A DNA stretch of 64,000 nucleotides from an uncultured Lachnospiraceae bacterium (GCA_947245585.1 CAMXPV010000003.1:52950-116949), one strand, 5' to 3'. Shown: positions 1-8,929, numbered from the stretch's first letter. A program made the numbers and translations. The notes: generated from the sequence alone by a model not told the origin.

Positions 1-325
1 AATTTGCAAAAAGGTTTAAAGCCTTACGAATCCCCAGAAGTCCTGCCTCCGGCCGCAGATTCGGCGGAAGCTTATACCATGGAGACGTGGTGGTATCGCC
101 ACCGATAGAGCCCATGAGCACCGCATCCGCACTCTTTGCCGTCTCCACTGCCTCGTCAGTCAGGGGTACGCCGTGCACGTCGATGGACGCGCCTCCCATC
201 AGAATGTCCGTGTACTGCATGTCGTGTCCATATTTTTCCGCCACCGCATCCAACACCTTCTTTGCCTCAGTAACGATTTCCGGCCCGATTCCATCGCCGG
301 GGATACAGGTAATCTTAAGTTCCAT
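1..325 (-). CDS. leuB: 3-isopropylmalate dehydrogenase, N-terminal part (cut by window edge)
   Basis: Not in the ORF track; read directly on the minus strand from the ATG at 325. The translation begins MELKITCIPGDGIGPEIV, the N-terminus of the isocitrate/isopropylmalate dehydrogenase family, and continues with VLMGSIGGD and LRPEAGLLGIRK, which fit LeuB rather than Icd. LeuB oxidatively decarboxylates 3-isopropylmalate in leucine synthesis, in the cytoplasm. A GGAGG site precedes the start. About 108 codons are present; the catalytic C-terminal part lies outside the window. A terminator at 354-385 separates it from the upstream lipoprotein gene, so it probably has its own promoter or belongs to a unit extending left. 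Confidence 0.93.
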   Translation of the reverse strand, partial: MELKITCIPGDGIGPEIVTEAKKVLDAVAEKYGHDMQYTDILMGGASIDVHGVPLTDEAVETAKSADAVLMGSIGGDTTTSPWYKLPPNLRPEAGLLGIRKALNLFAN

Positions 326-353
326 AAGGCTCCTCCGTTCCCATAAATTCTTC

Positions 354-385
354 AAAAAGCCGGATCACTTCCGAGCCGGCTTTTT
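354..385 (-). terminator. Rho-independent terminator after the lipoprotein gene
   Basis: AAAAAGCCGG and CCGGCTTTTT form a perfect 10-bp stem around a 12-nt loop. With flanking A and T runs it can act in either direction. It lies just past the stop of the 415-834 gene and before leuB. Confidence 0.8.
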
Positions 386-414
386 GTTTTACTTCCTATT
401 TTCTTTTTTGATTC

Positions 415-834
415 CTACTGTGCTTTGTAACTCTTCTCCACAAGTACGCTTCCGTCGGGATTGCAGTACTTGATACCAAACGACACGGTTCCTTTGTCCG
501 CACCGATCTCATCATCCAACGCACCGGCAATCGCCGCAAAAGCAGATTCCAGTGAATCAAGGCTCTCTTCCATAAGCGCTATGTTCTCTTCAGGTACTTC
601 ATAACCTTCCTTCAGGGTAGCAGTATAAACCACATTGTTGCCGGTTATCTCCACCGCCATATCCGTTGACTCGTCTCCCATAGCCTCCATCTGGTTCTCA
701 AGCTCCTGCATTGCTGCCTGATCAGCCTTCATGTACTCTTCCAACGTCTTTTTGGAACCGCCGCAGGCAGTTACAGACATAGCCAGCGTCAAAAGCGCTG
801 CGCACACGATAGTTTTCATTGATCTCCTCTTCAT
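415..834 (-). CDS. Small secreted lipoprotein (DUF4854-like)
   Basis: 139 residues with a signal peptide ending in a lipobox-like MSVTACGG, so the mature protein probably starts at Cys24 and is lipid-anchored on the outer face of the membrane. The rest is a short acidic helix (KKTLEEYMKADQ...) and a beta-rich C-terminus (GTVSFGIKYCNPDGSVLVEKSY). This pattern resembles the DUF4854 lipoproteins common in Lachnospiraceae; the family call is from memory of the pattern. Two starts are possible: 834 (AGGAGGAG about 10 nt upstream) and the Met at residue 6 (GAGGAG 4 nt upstream). It follows tgt-yajC on the same strand, but the roughly 50-nt gap leaves co-transcription open. Function unknown. Confidence 0.75.
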   Translation of the reverse strand: MKRRSMKTIVCAALLTLAMSVTACGGSKKTLEEYMKADQAAMQELENQMEAMGDESTDMAVEITGNNVVYTATLKEGYEVPEENIALMEESLDSLESAFAAIAGALDDEIGADKGTVSFGIKYCNPDGSVLVEKSYKAQ

Positions 835-887
835 AGATAACTTACTCCTCCTAAAAAATTTTATTTATGTTGTATTACTATTACAAC

Positions 888-1202
888 CTACTCCGCTTCC
901 GCCTTCTCTATCTGGGCGATCGCCGCCTTCTGCATAGGAATGCGGCAGTTTTTGTTACTGCCGAACTCAACAATAACCGTATCGTCAGTAATGTCAATCA
1001 CAATCCCGTAAAATCCGCTGTTGGTCAATACACAGTCGCCCACAGCCATCTCTGCGAGCATCGCCGCCATCCGCTTCTGTTCCTTCTTCTGCGGACGAAT
1101 CATGATAAAATACATGAACGCGACAATAATGACAATATAAATGATCATAATCAGACCACCGCCCGTAGCGGCACCTGCGTCAGCCGTTAATAACAATCCC
1201 AT
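888..1202 (-). CDS. yajC: Preprotein translocase subunit YajC
   Basis: 104 residues. One membrane segment at about 17-38 (LIMIIYIVIIVAFMYFIMIRPQ) is followed by the hallmark RPQKKEQKRMAAMLAEMAVGD and a small cytoplasmic beta domain ending in IEFGSNKNCRIP-type sequence. YajC associates with SecDF at the Sec translocon. It lies downstream of tgt as in many bacteria, with a GGAGG site before the ATG. Unusually for this cluster, secD/secF do not follow; a lipoprotein gene and leuB come next. Confidence 0.92.
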   Translation of the reverse strand: MGLLLTADAGAATGGGLIMIIYIVIIVAFMYFIMIRPQKKEQKRMAAMLAEMAVGDCVLTNSGFYGIVIDITDDTVIVEFGSNKNCRIPMQKAAIAQIEKAEAE

Positions 1203-1292
1203 ATCGTTTCCTCCATTATCCTTTCAATAAAATACTAAAGCCTATCATACACAACTTAAACAGGAAAAACAAGCCCCTTCCTAAAATTTTCA

Positions 1293-2426
1293 TCAGTCCT
1301 TGCCATTTTGCATCCCGTCAAGCTTCTGTTTCTTATAGGAAGCAAAGCGTCCCTCGTCCAACGCTTCCCTGATTTCCTCCATCATTTTATTATAGAAATA
1401 AAGGTTGTGCAGGACGCACAGGCGCATGCCTAACATCTCCTTTGCTTTCAGCAGATGCCTGATATAAGCGCGGGAATATCTCTGACACGCCGGACACGGG
1501 CATCCCTCCTCGATCGGTCTTTCATCCAATTCATATTTCGCGTTAAAGAGATTTATTTTTCCGCCGTTGGTGTAGAGATGACCATGCCGCCCGTTTCTTG
1601 TAGGATACACGCAGTCAAAAAAATCAACGCCCCGTTCCACCGCCTCCAAAATATTCGCCGGTGTCCCGACACCCATCAAATAGGTAGGCTTGTCCACCGG
1701 CAGCCAGGGAACCGTCTCCTCAATCACATGATACATCTGCTCGTGGCTCTCCCCCACCGCCAGACCTCCCAGCGCATAACCATCGCAGTCAAGCTCCGCA
1801 ATCCGCCTTGCATGGTCAATCCGGATATCATCAAAAACCGCCCCCTGATTGATTCCAAATAACAACTGCTTTTTATTTATGGTATCTTCCAACCCGTTCA
1901 GTCGCGCCATCTCCTGTTTACAGCGTACAAGCCATCTGCTTGTGCGGGCCACGGAATCCTCCACATAGTCCCTTAGTGCAGTGCTCGGCGGACATTCGTC
2001 AAAGGCCATGGCAATGGTGGAAGCCAGATTCGATTGAATCTGCATACTCTCCTCAGGCCCCATGAATATTTTTCTTCCGTCTATGTGCGAGTGGAAATAT
2101 ACCCCCTCCTCCTTGATCCTGCGAAGCCCTGCCAGTGAAAACACCTGAAATCCACCGGAATCTGTCAGAATCGGCTTATTCCATGACATAAATTTATGAA
2201 GGCCGCCCAACTGCCTGATCACCTGATCGCCCGGCCGCACATGCAGATGATACGTGTTGGACAATTCCACCTGCGTTCCAATTTTTTCCAGATCCTCCGT
2301 GGACACGGCTCCTTTGATGGCCGCCACTGTCCCGACATTCATAAAGACAGGGGTTTGCACTGTGCCGTGTACGGTTGTAAGCGCGGCACGCTTAGCCCTG
2401 CCTTCCATTTTTAAAACCTGATACAT
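1293..2426 (-). CDS. tgt: Queuine/preQ1 tRNA-guanine transglycosylase
   Basis: 377 residues, normal for bacterial Tgt. It exchanges guanine-34 of GUN anticodons for preQ1. Visible motifs are the substrate-binding loop DSGGFQVFSL, the catalytic stretch FDCVYPTRNGRHGHLYT, GGLAVGE, and the zinc site CPCPACQRYSRAYIRHLLKAKE near the C-terminus. The ATG has an AAGAGGG site. It is followed on the same strand by yajC after about 90 nt, the usual tgt-yajC pairing. The product acts on tRNA Tyr, His, Asn and Asp in the cytoplasm. Confidence 0.97.
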   Translation of the reverse strand: MYQVLKMEGRAKRAALTTVHGTVQTPVFMNVGTVAAIKGAVSTEDLEKIGTQVELSNTYHLHVRPGDQVIRQLGGLHKFMSWNKPILTDSGGFQVFSLAGLRRIKEEGVYFHSHIDGRKIFMGPEESMQIQSNLASTIAMAFDECPPSTALRDYVEDSVARTSRWLVRCKQEMARLNGLEDTINKKQLLFGINQGAVFDDIRIDHARRIAELDCDGYALGGLAVGESHEQMYHVIEETVPWLPVDKPTYLMGVGTPANILEAVERGVDFFDCVYPTRNGRHGHLYTNGGKINLFNAKYELDERPIEEGCPCPACQRYSRAYIRHLLKAKEMLGMRLCVLHNLYFYNKMMEEIREALDEGRFASYKKQKLDGMQNGKD

Positions 2427-2451
2427 AATGCCCTCTTTCCAAATAGAATAA

Positions 2452-3504
2452 CTATAGATATTTATCCCAAAACTCTTCCAGACAAAGATTTTCCTCTTTC
2501 ATGACTGCCGCCGCTTCCCTGCCCACATACCGGAAGTGCCAGGGCTCGTACTCAATACTCGTAATATACTCTTTCCCTTCCGGATAACGCAGAACAAAAC
2601 CGTATTCGCTGCTGTGCTCCGCCAGCCACTTTCCACCCTCCGTATCGGCAAAGCCCTGCTTCAGTTCACTATACGAATCCGATGTGATATCCAGTGCAAG
2701 TCCCACCTCATGTTCACTGCATCCCGGAACCGTAATGACTCTGGATGTCGCCTTATAGGCTTCCATATAAGAAAATCCCTGTCTCATATAGGATTTGATC
2801 CTGTCATTAAAATTGTTTTCCTGACGATCGGAAGTCCTGTACGGGGATCTGACCACTAAATTCAGTCCATCCGCCTTAGCCGCCTGCATCATCAGGAGCA
2901 GATCTTCGATCACCCGCTCGTCGCAGCGCATTCCCGACATAAAGGTTCCCAATTTAAAATCATACCCGTCCGGAATGGGATGATGCTTGTTAATCAGTGT
3001 AAGCCTCCAATCGGAAGAGTCAAAAGTCAGCTCCTCCACGCTCATTACGGGCTCCTGATTCACATAGTCCGAATGTTCCCCGATCCCCTCATGTTCATGA
3101 TGTTCCAACAGATCATCCAGAGTATAAGTTTCCAATCCCTCTTCTTCATGCTCCGTAACGATTCCGTCCCCGTCTAAAATCACCTCATCGGGCACCGTAA
3201 CAGGATCAACCTCCGCCAACGAAATATCCGATGTCTCAACAACCGCGCTATAAGTCTCCTGCGCGCCTGCAAACCCGGTGCGTTCCGCGAACACAGCAAA
3301 GGAAAAGCTGCAGCTGCTCATGGAAAAAACTGCCACAAATACCATACTGGCATATCGTTTCCCATTGGACACAAAATGTCTCCCTATATAATAAAAGAAA
3401 AGAGAGATTGACATTGCCGCCAGACAAGGGTACTTCATCCATTTATGCTTTTTGGCTGCCCCCATAAAATATGCAATTATATTTTGCCGAAATGTTTTAT
3501 CCAT
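2452..3504 (-). CDS. Membrane-anchored D-alanyl-D-alanine carboxypeptidase, VanY/M15B type
   Basis: About 350 residues from the chosen ATG at 3504 (GGGG 6 nt upstream); the ORF track start at 3534 has no ribosome site. A short cytoplasmic N-terminus and one membrane segment precede a linker rich in Glu and His, then a C-terminal M15B peptidase domain. The zinc motif is EHEVGLALDIT with the distal EPWHFRYVG, and VRSPYRT-type sequence marks the substrate groove. Such enzymes trim the terminal D-Ala of peptidoglycan stem peptides outside the cell. No vancomycin-resistance genes are nearby, so a housekeeping wall role is inferred. The His/Glu-rich stretch (HHEHEGIGEHSD) in the linker could bind metal. 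Confidence 0.88.
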   Translation of the reverse strand: MDKTFRQNIIAYFMGAAKKHKWMKYPCLAAMSISLFFYYIGRHFVSNGKRYASMVFVAVFSMSSCSFSFAVFAERTGFAGAQETYSAVVETSDISLAEVDPVTVPDEVILDGDGIVTEHEEEGLETYTLDDLLEHHEHEGIGEHSDYVNQEPVMSVEELTFDSSDWRLTLINKHHPIPDGYDFKLGTFMSGMRCDERVIEDLLLMMQAAKADGLNLVVRSPYRTSDRQENNFNDRIKSYMRQGFSYMEAYKATSRVITVPGCSEHEVGLALDITSDSYSELKQGFADTEGGKWLAEHSSEYGFVLRYPEGKEYITSIEYEPWHFRYVGREAAAVMKEENLCLEEFWDKYL

Positions 3505-3940
3505 CCAAAACCCCAAATTTGACATAATTGACATAATTATAATTTCTGTCTTATATCATAACACATAAAATTTTTTTGTACACCCTTTTTTATGTAAATC
3601 TGTCATTTTTCGCCCCTTTTTTTATTTCTTTCCCCTTTCGATTTGATTTTTTAAAGTCTTCCCCCTAGTTTCTTCCCCCTTTTCCACCCGGTTTCATCCC
3701 TCCTTTTTCTGTTTGGCGCTCTTGCAATTTTACTAGAATATGATATGCTGTGTAAAGGAAAAATGGCCTGTATTCCCATACTTTTCCAAGTGTTAATGTT
3801 TTTACGTACATTTTCTCCACAGGCGCTTTGTGCGATTGTATTTAATTGTACATTTTATATTTCACATGAAATTTAATTTTGCAGGATATCCTGCATGCTT
3901 TTATCAGAAAACTTCACACAATTTAAGAAAGGATCAGACA
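3505..3940. other. Intergenic region: divergent promoters and a pyrimidine-rich tract
   Basis: Gap between the divergent carboxypeptidase gene and aroC. From about 3581 to 3712 the plus strand is almost entirely C and T (runs such as TTCCCCCTTTTCC). An aroC promoter candidate is TTGCAA (3722-3727), 16 bp, TATGCT (3744-3749), giving a leader near 190 nt. That leader holds two perfect palindromes, ATTTCACATGAAAT (3860-3873) and GCAGGATATCCTGC (3881-3894). No gene was recognised; a 16-codon minus-strand ORF (3606-3556) has a plausible ribosome site but nothing else to support it. Confidence 0.5.
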
Positions 3941-5041
3941 ATGGCAGGATCAACACTGGGAATTATCTATCGAATTACCACTTGGGGCGAATCACACGGC
4001 CCCGGACTGGGTGTTGTTGTGGACGGTTGTCCCGCGGGACTCCCCCTCGATACAAACGATATTCAGTCATATTTGAACCGGCGAAGGCCCGGACAAAACC
4101 GCATGACTACCCCCCGCAAAGAAGCTGACGCCGTAGAAATTCTCTCAGGCGTATTTGAGGGGAAAACCACGGGCGCCCCTATTTCCCTTCTCATTCGGAA
4201 TACTTCGCAGCGCTCCGGGGACTACAGCGAGATTGCTGCCTGCTATCGTCCGGGCCATGCAGATTATACTTTTGACCAAAAATACGGCTTTCGTGATTAT
4301 CGGGGCGGCGGACGCTCCTCCGGGCGTGAAACCATCGGTCGTGTGGCTGCCGGAGCCATCGCCGCAAAGGCCCTGTCTGAGTTTGGCATACGCCTCACCG
4401 CCTACACCAAATCCATCGGTCCTGTGTGCATTGACCCAAACGCATTTGACAGGGAAGCCATTGGGGAAACCCCCACTTCTATGCCGGACAGAGAAGCCTC
4501 GATCCGCGCGGAACAATATTTGGAGGACTGTATGCGAAACTATGACTCCTCCGGCGGGGTAATCGAGTGCGTGATCGACGGCGTTCCGGCCGGCCTGGGC
4601 GATCCGGTCTTTGAAAAACTGGATGCCAATCTGGCCAAGGCGGTTATGTCCATCGGCGCTGTCAAGGCAGTGGAGATCGGGGACGGCACCGCAGTATCCG
4701 CCCGACGGGGATCGGAAAACAACGATGCCTTCCGCATGAATAACGGTCAGATTGTTAAGACCACCAACCACGCAGGCGGCATTTTAGGCGGCATCAGCGA
4801 CGGTTCTCCCATTCTTCTGCGCGCTTATGTAAAGCCAACGCCTTCCATCTTCTCTCCGCAGAACACTGTCAACAGAGACGGGGAGGAAATCAGCATCTCC
4901 ATCAAGGGCAGACATGACCCCGTTATTGTTCCAAGGGCGGTGGTTGTGGTGGAGTCTATGGCGGCCATCACGATTCTGGATGCCCTCCTGGTAAATGCAG
5001 GGGCCAAAATGGATCACTTGAAAGCGATATACAAAAATTAA
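3941..5041 (+). CDS. aroC: Chorismate synthase
   Basis: 366 residues from the ATG at 3941, which has AAGAAAGGA 7 nt upstream; the longer ORF start at 3830 adds a non-conserved extension and was rejected. Motifs span the family: TTWGESHGPGLG, RRRPGQNRMTTPR, RPGHADYTFDQKYG, RGGGRSSGRETIGRVAAGA, HAGGILGGISDGSPI and GRHDPVIVPRAV. The enzyme converts EPSP to chorismate with reduced FMN, the last shared step of aromatic amino acid synthesis. It stands alone between divergent and convergent genes and ends in a shared terminator. Confidence 0.97.
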   Translation: MAGSTLGIIYRITTWGESHGPGLGVVVDGCPAGLPLDTNDIQSYLNRRRPGQNRMTTPRKEADAVEILSGVFEGKTTGAPISLLIRNTSQRSGDYSEIAACYRPGHADYTFDQKYGFRDYRGGGRSSGRETIGRVAAGAIAAKALSEFGIRLTAYTKSIGPVCIDPNAFDREAIGETPTSMPDREASIRAEQYLEDCMRNYDSSGGVIECVIDGVPAGLGDPVFEKLDANLAKAVMSIGAVKAVEIGDGTAVSARRGSENNDAFRMNNGQIVKTTNHAGGILGGISDGSPILLRAYVKPTPSIFSPQNTVNRDGEEISISIKGRHDPVIVPRAVVVVESMAAITILDALLVNAGAKMDHLKAIYKN

Positions 5042-5120
5042 ATCAGCCAGAAAAACTACTTGTATTTTAAAACAGGAATTAATATTTTCCATTTTTTGAC
5101 ATCTGATCCAATTTCAAACA

Positions 5121-5161
5121 AAAGACTCTCCGACTTAAGTTAACCAGTCCGGAGAGTCTTT
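5121..5161. terminator. Bidirectional terminator between aroC and the DUF3737 gene
   Basis: AAAGACTCTCCG pairs perfectly with CGGAGAGTCTTT over a 17-nt loop. It lies between two convergent genes and can serve both. Confidence 0.85.
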
Positions 5162-5205
5162 CTCTATCACAATATCATATAATAACGTGCAGCTTTTTCG
5201 TGGTA

Positions 5206-6066
5206 TCATCCGTTATTGCTCTTCACAAAAATTTCCGCTGTACATTCCATAACAGGAGCTTCTTTTATAATTTCACTCACACTGTCCACTGTAATCCTTC
5301 CCGATTTCGGATTTTTAATGGATATCACATGGCCCTTCACATCCGCTTCCACTTCGGAATACTCAAATGAGAGATCGGTCTCTTCCATGGTACAGTTAAT
5401 CAGCTTTAGGTTTTTGCAGTAGCACAAGGGCTGTGTCCCAATGATTTTGCAGTCGATCAGGGTCAATCCGTCGGAAAACCACGCCAGATATTCCCCCTTC
5501 ACCACGGAGTTTCTCACCGTCACATTTTCACTGTGCCAGAACGCGTCCTTTGTATCCAGTACACAGTCGGAAATTTCCAGATTCTTCATATACTGAAACG
5601 AATACTTTCCCTTCATTTTGACCCGTTCCAATTTCACATCCCTGCTGTCAAAGAACAAATACTCCGATTCGACTTCCGAATCTGTAATCGCGATCTTTTT
5701 CGATTTCCAACCGAACTCCTGCGATACAATACGGCAGTTCTCCAACCGGATGTCTTCACACTCTCTGACGGCCTTGATCCCGTTCAAAACTGAGTTTTGT
5801 ATCACGCCGTCCGATGCGTACCAGATGGCCGCCCGTGTCAGTTCATCCATAGTGGAGTCTTCCATCGCAAACTTTTTCACATGCCACAGCGGATACCGCA
5901 AAGAGAAACTACAACCTTTCAGCCGTACATCCCTTGATTCCTTCAATGCAGATTCGCCGTCTGCAGGCCCCGCAAAAATGCAATCCACCACTTCTGCGTC
6001 CTGCAGATTATATAACGCCCGTTCTTCATCGAATTGCCTCTTTGCAATCTGTTTTCTCATTTTCAA
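5206..6066 (-). CDS. DUF3737 family protein (predicted right-handed beta-helix)
   Basis: 286 residues made of repeated short strands of the type 'sENVTVRNSVVKGEYLAWFSDGLTLIDC', matching DUF3737 proteins, which carry FAGPADGES, CSFSLRYPLWHVK and GTQPLCYCKNLKLINCTMEE. The fold is predicted to be a parallel beta-helix. No signal peptide is seen, so it should be cytoplasmic. No biochemical role is established. AGGAGG sits about 7 nt before the ATG. It starts 6 nt after the end of the GH25 gene, so the two are probably co-transcribed. Confidence 0.9.
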   Translation of the reverse strand: MKMRKQIAKRQFDEERALYNLQDAEVVDCIFAGPADGESALKESRDVRLKGCSFSLRYPLWHVKKFAMEDSTMDELTRAAIWYASDGVIQNSVLNGIKAVRECEDIRLENCRIVSQEFGWKSKKIAITDSEVESEYLFFDSRDVKLERVKMKGKYSFQYMKNLEISDCVLDTKDAFWHSENVTVRNSVVKGEYLAWFSDGLTLIDCKIIGTQPLCYCKNLKLINCTMEETDLSFEYSEVEADVKGHVISIKNPKSGRITVDSVSEIIKEAPVMECTAEIFVKSNNG

Positions 6067-6072
6067 CCCCTC

Positions 6073-7845
6073 CTATTGTGTCAAATAACTGGATATACAA
6101 TACAGAGTCTCTCCGTTATACTCTACCCTCGACCATCCATAATCCTCATTGATACCTGTTCTGGTCACATATTCTCCGTTGTGCAGGGTAGCGGCTACCA
6201 CTGCGTCGGGATTGGTTACACTGGGAAGTTTGCGCAGATTGACTTCGATCTTTGCCGTCACCTGTTCGCTTCTCTCCGCAAACCGGGTTTTTAACCCGTC
6301 TCCGCTTCCGGCTCCCTCCTGTGTTTCCGGCTCCTTCACCTGATAGCCAAGATCCGTGGTCAAATAACTACTCACAGCATAGACGGTCTGATCGTTGTAG
6401 AGCAGTCTTGACCAACCACTGTCACTAACCCCTGTTCTCTTCAAAGTTTCTCCATTTTTCAGGGTATACACCACCGTGCTGTCATCCCCCTGACTGGGAA
6501 TATTACGCAGATTGGTGGCATCCTTGGCTGTTACCTCCTCATCCACCTGGGAAAAGGGCATCAACGCCTCCACATCCGCCCGAGCCTCCTCCGGTGTCTC
6601 CTCACTTATCGCACCGGCCGTTCCCTCATAGCCAAAGTAAGCAATGTTCACGTCCACCGGTTGGCTGATGCCGGGAACCGTTCCCCGGTTGGTGTACTGC
6701 CACATCGCATGGGTTCCCTGATAGGAAGACTTTTCCGTCTGTGGATAGGGTGTCGAGGGATATTGCGACACCCAGATCCGGTAAGTCTTCTCAATTCGTG
6801 AAGTTTCCCATTTGGCATCGCCTGCCATCTCATTCATGGATGAGTAAAACATGGGCGTATAGCCCCTCTCATAAATTCTGTTTAGATATGCAATCGCAAT
6901 GTCTGTCCGCTGTGTGGCGGAAAGTCCGTACTGCGCGCTGTCGGCACGTTCAAAGCCCTCACAGTCAAAGGCTACCGGATATGTAATCTGGTACTGGGCG
7001 ATATAGTCAGCTGTCCAGTCTGCCTCCTCCACTGCCTCCTCCTTGCTTGTGGCGGTGGAAAAGAAATATGCCCCGATCTTAATCCCGTTTTTCTGGGCCT
7101 CCTGCATATTATATCTGGCGTTGCTGTCTGCAACGATCTCACGGCTGCCATCCATACGGTATCCAACCCGCACCATGGCAAACTCTATGCCGGAAGCCGC
7201 CACCTGCGCCCAATCAATCGTCCCCTGGTATCTGGCCACATCAATGCCAAGCGTAATCTCATCGGTCTCCGCCACGGCCCCGGAGGAAAGAAGCTGACTC
7301 ACATCCACCTCTGTCCCCTGCTCCGTGCCCATGGTTTCCGTTTCCGGATCCTCCTGCGCTGCGCCGCTGTCATCCTGCGCCTTCTGTGCTTCTTCCCCTG
7401 TCTGCTCCTCTGCTGATTCCCCGGCTGACTCCTGCGCCGCCTGCGCATTCTCCTCCGAATCCGCCTCTGCATCCTGCTCTTCATTTTGCGCCCCGGCCAA
7501 TTCCTGGGGTTCGGAAACTTCCTCCATGACAGGGACTTCCTTCTCCCTTCCGCCCCGGAAGAGAAAAAATGCCGCCACTGCGATCACGACTGTAACAAGC
7601 CCGATCACGGCAGGAAATAACACCCGTTTCACAAAGCGAAGGGTATTTTCATCGAGTTCCCGGTCAAAGTCATCATCAAAACCATCGTCCTCATCCGCGG
7701 AATCATACTCTTCTTCATCCTCCGAAAAGTCGTACTCTTCCTCCTCTTCCGTATCGTACACATCCTCATCTGACACACCGTATTCCTGATCCAGATCAAG
7801 GAACTCCAGCTCTTCGTCTTTCTGTTTTTTCCCGTTTGACTTCAT
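6073..7845 (-). CDS. Membrane-anchored GH25 lysozyme with two SH3b domains
   Basis: 590 residues. Order: very acidic cytoplasmic N-terminus (1-70), one membrane helix (about 75-97, LFPAVIGLVTVVIAVAAFFLF), a Glu/Ala/Gln-rich stalk (100-190), a GH25 domain (198-402), and two bacterial SH3 domains (about 435-496 and 528-588). GH25 hallmarks are GIDVARYQGTIDW and the catalytic FDCEGFE (Asp294/Glu296). Enzymes of this family cleave the MurNAc-GlcNAc bond of peptidoglycan. The type II anchor and the stalk suggest it works as a tethered wall-remodelling enzyme rather than a secreted autolysin or phage lysin; no phage genes are nearby. The DUF3737 gene follows after 6 nt. Confidence 0.9.
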   Translation of the reverse strand: MKSNGKKQKDEELEFLDLDQEYGVSDEDVYDTEEEEEYDFSEDEEEYDSADEDDGFDDDFDRELDENTLRFVKRVLFPAVIGLVTVVIAVAAFFLFRGGREKEVPVMEEVSEPQELAGAQNEEQDAEADSEENAQAAQESAGESAEEQTGEEAQKAQDDSGAAQEDPETETMGTEQGTEVDVSQLLSSGAVAETDEITLGIDVARYQGTIDWAQVAASGIEFAMVRVGYRMDGSREIVADSNARYNMQEAQKNGIKIGAYFFSTATSKEEAVEEADWTADYIAQYQITYPVAFDCEGFERADSAQYGLSATQRTDIAIAYLNRIYERGYTPMFYSSMNEMAGDAKWETSRIEKTYRIWVSQYPSTPYPQTEKSSYQGTHAMWQYTNRGTVPGISQPVDVNIAYFGYEGTAGAISEETPEEARADVEALMPFSQVDEEVTAKDATNLRNIPSQGDDSTVVYTLKNGETLKRTGVSDSGWSRLLYNDQTVYAVSSYLTTDLGYQVKEPETQEGAGSGDGLKTRFAERSEQVTAKIEVNLRKLPSVTNPDAVVAATLHNGEYVTRTGINEDYGWSRVEYNGETLYCISSYLTQ

Positions 7846-7895
7846 GGTACACCCCTTCCATCTATACGTAAATTACAACCGTTATCTATCTATGG

Positions 7896-8879
7896 TTAGA
7901 AGTTCTCCAAAAGCTCTAAATAAAACTCGTGGTAATCCTTTCTGTTCTCCTTCATAAACTGAATAGCGGACTTGGGATGTTGATTCAAAAGGCCTGTCAA
8001 CAGATAGGGCACCTCGTACCCCCACGACACACCGGATTCTCGAAGCGGCACAATCTGTTCCTCAATAAAACGCAGAATCGGGTTGATATTGTATTTCGGG
8101 TTCTTTAAGAATCCCAACAGCAATTCACTGGGACAGTTTCCGCACCCACGCCCCATTCCGCTCACGGTCGCATCCAGATAGCTCACGCCCATAATGACAA
8201 CCTCAGTGGTGTTGGCAAAGGCCAACTGTTGATTATTGTGGGCATGAATACCCACTTTTTTATTATACTTATCAGCCACTTCCAGATATTTATCCGCAAG
8301 TCTTCTGACCTGCTCCGGATAGAGGGAACCATAGCTGTCCACCAGATAAATCGTACCCACACTGCTTTGTCCAAGCAGATCAAGCGCCGCGTCCAGATCG
8401 GTCTCGTTGGCCTTTGAAATGGCCATAATGTTGACCGTCGTCTCATAGCCTTTCTTCGTGCAATCCTCAATCATCGCGATGGCCGCAGGAATGGTATTGA
8501 TATAGGTTGCAACACGCACCAGATCCACCGGGCTGTCCTTCTTGTTTACGATATCCTTTTTATAATCGCACCGGCCCACATCCGCCATAACGCCGATCTT
8601 CATATCCGTCTTGTTATCTCCCACAATGGCGCGGATCTCCTTGTCATCGCAGAACTTCCACTTGCCGAACTTATTCACGTCAAACATTTCCTTGGACGCT
8701 TTGTACCCAAACTCCATGTAATCCACGCCGGCCTTGATATTTGCCTTATACAGCGCCTTCACAAACTCGTCCGTAAAGAAAAAATCATTCACCAGTCCAC
8801 CGTCTCGCAGTGTACAGTCCACCACCTTGATATCCGGTGCGTATGACATTAATGTTCTTCCCTTTGCTCTCTTTTCCAT
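7896..8879 (-). CDS. DRE-TIM metallolyase-type aldolase (4-hydroxy-2-oxovalerate aldolase-like)
   Basis: 327 residues. The N-terminal VVDCTLRDGG is the DRE-TIM metal-binding signature shared by 2-isopropylmalate synthase, HMG-CoA lyase and MhpE-type aldolases; VGIHAHNNQQLAFANT supplies the downstream HxH metal ligands, and GMGRGCGNCPSELLL follows. The closest pattern is the stand-alone 'aldolase catalytic domain' protein often found in surface-polysaccharide loci, but no sugar genes are nearby. Substrate unknown. Start 8879 has AAAGAGG; an internal Met at 8849 with AAGGGAAG upstream is an alternative. It follows tyrS on the same strand after about 50 nt. Confidence 0.82.
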   Translation of the reverse strand: MEKRAKGRTLMSYAPDIKVVDCTLRDGGLVNDFFFTDEFVKALYKANIKAGVDYMEFGYKASKEMFDVNKFGKWKFCDDKEIRAIVGDNKTDMKIGVMADVGRCDYKKDIVNKKDSPVDLVRVATYINTIPAAIAMIEDCTKKGYETTVNIMAISKANETDLDAALDLLGQSSVGTIYLVDSYGSLYPEQVRRLADKYLEVADKYNKKVGIHAHNNQQLAFANTTEVVIMGVSYLDATVSGMGRGCGNCPSELLLGFLKNPKYNINPILRFIEEQIVPLRESGVSWGYEVPYLLTGLLNQHPKSAIQFMKENRKDYHEFYLELLENF

Positions 8880-8929
8880 AGTAACACCTCTTTCTTTTTT
8901 GCATTACGCATGTTATTAAACCTTGCTTT

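Noticed and set aside
2452-3504. Vancomycin-resistance VanY
   Set aside because: Motifs match M15B carboxypeptidases but there are no vanH/A/X genes; the two-component pair at 29-32 kb is far away.
3556-3606. 16-codon minus-strand ORF (MTDLHKKGCTKKFYVL)
   Set aside because: Good spacing of AAGGGG to ATG, but no amino-acid bias, conservation or regulatory context to support a leader peptide.
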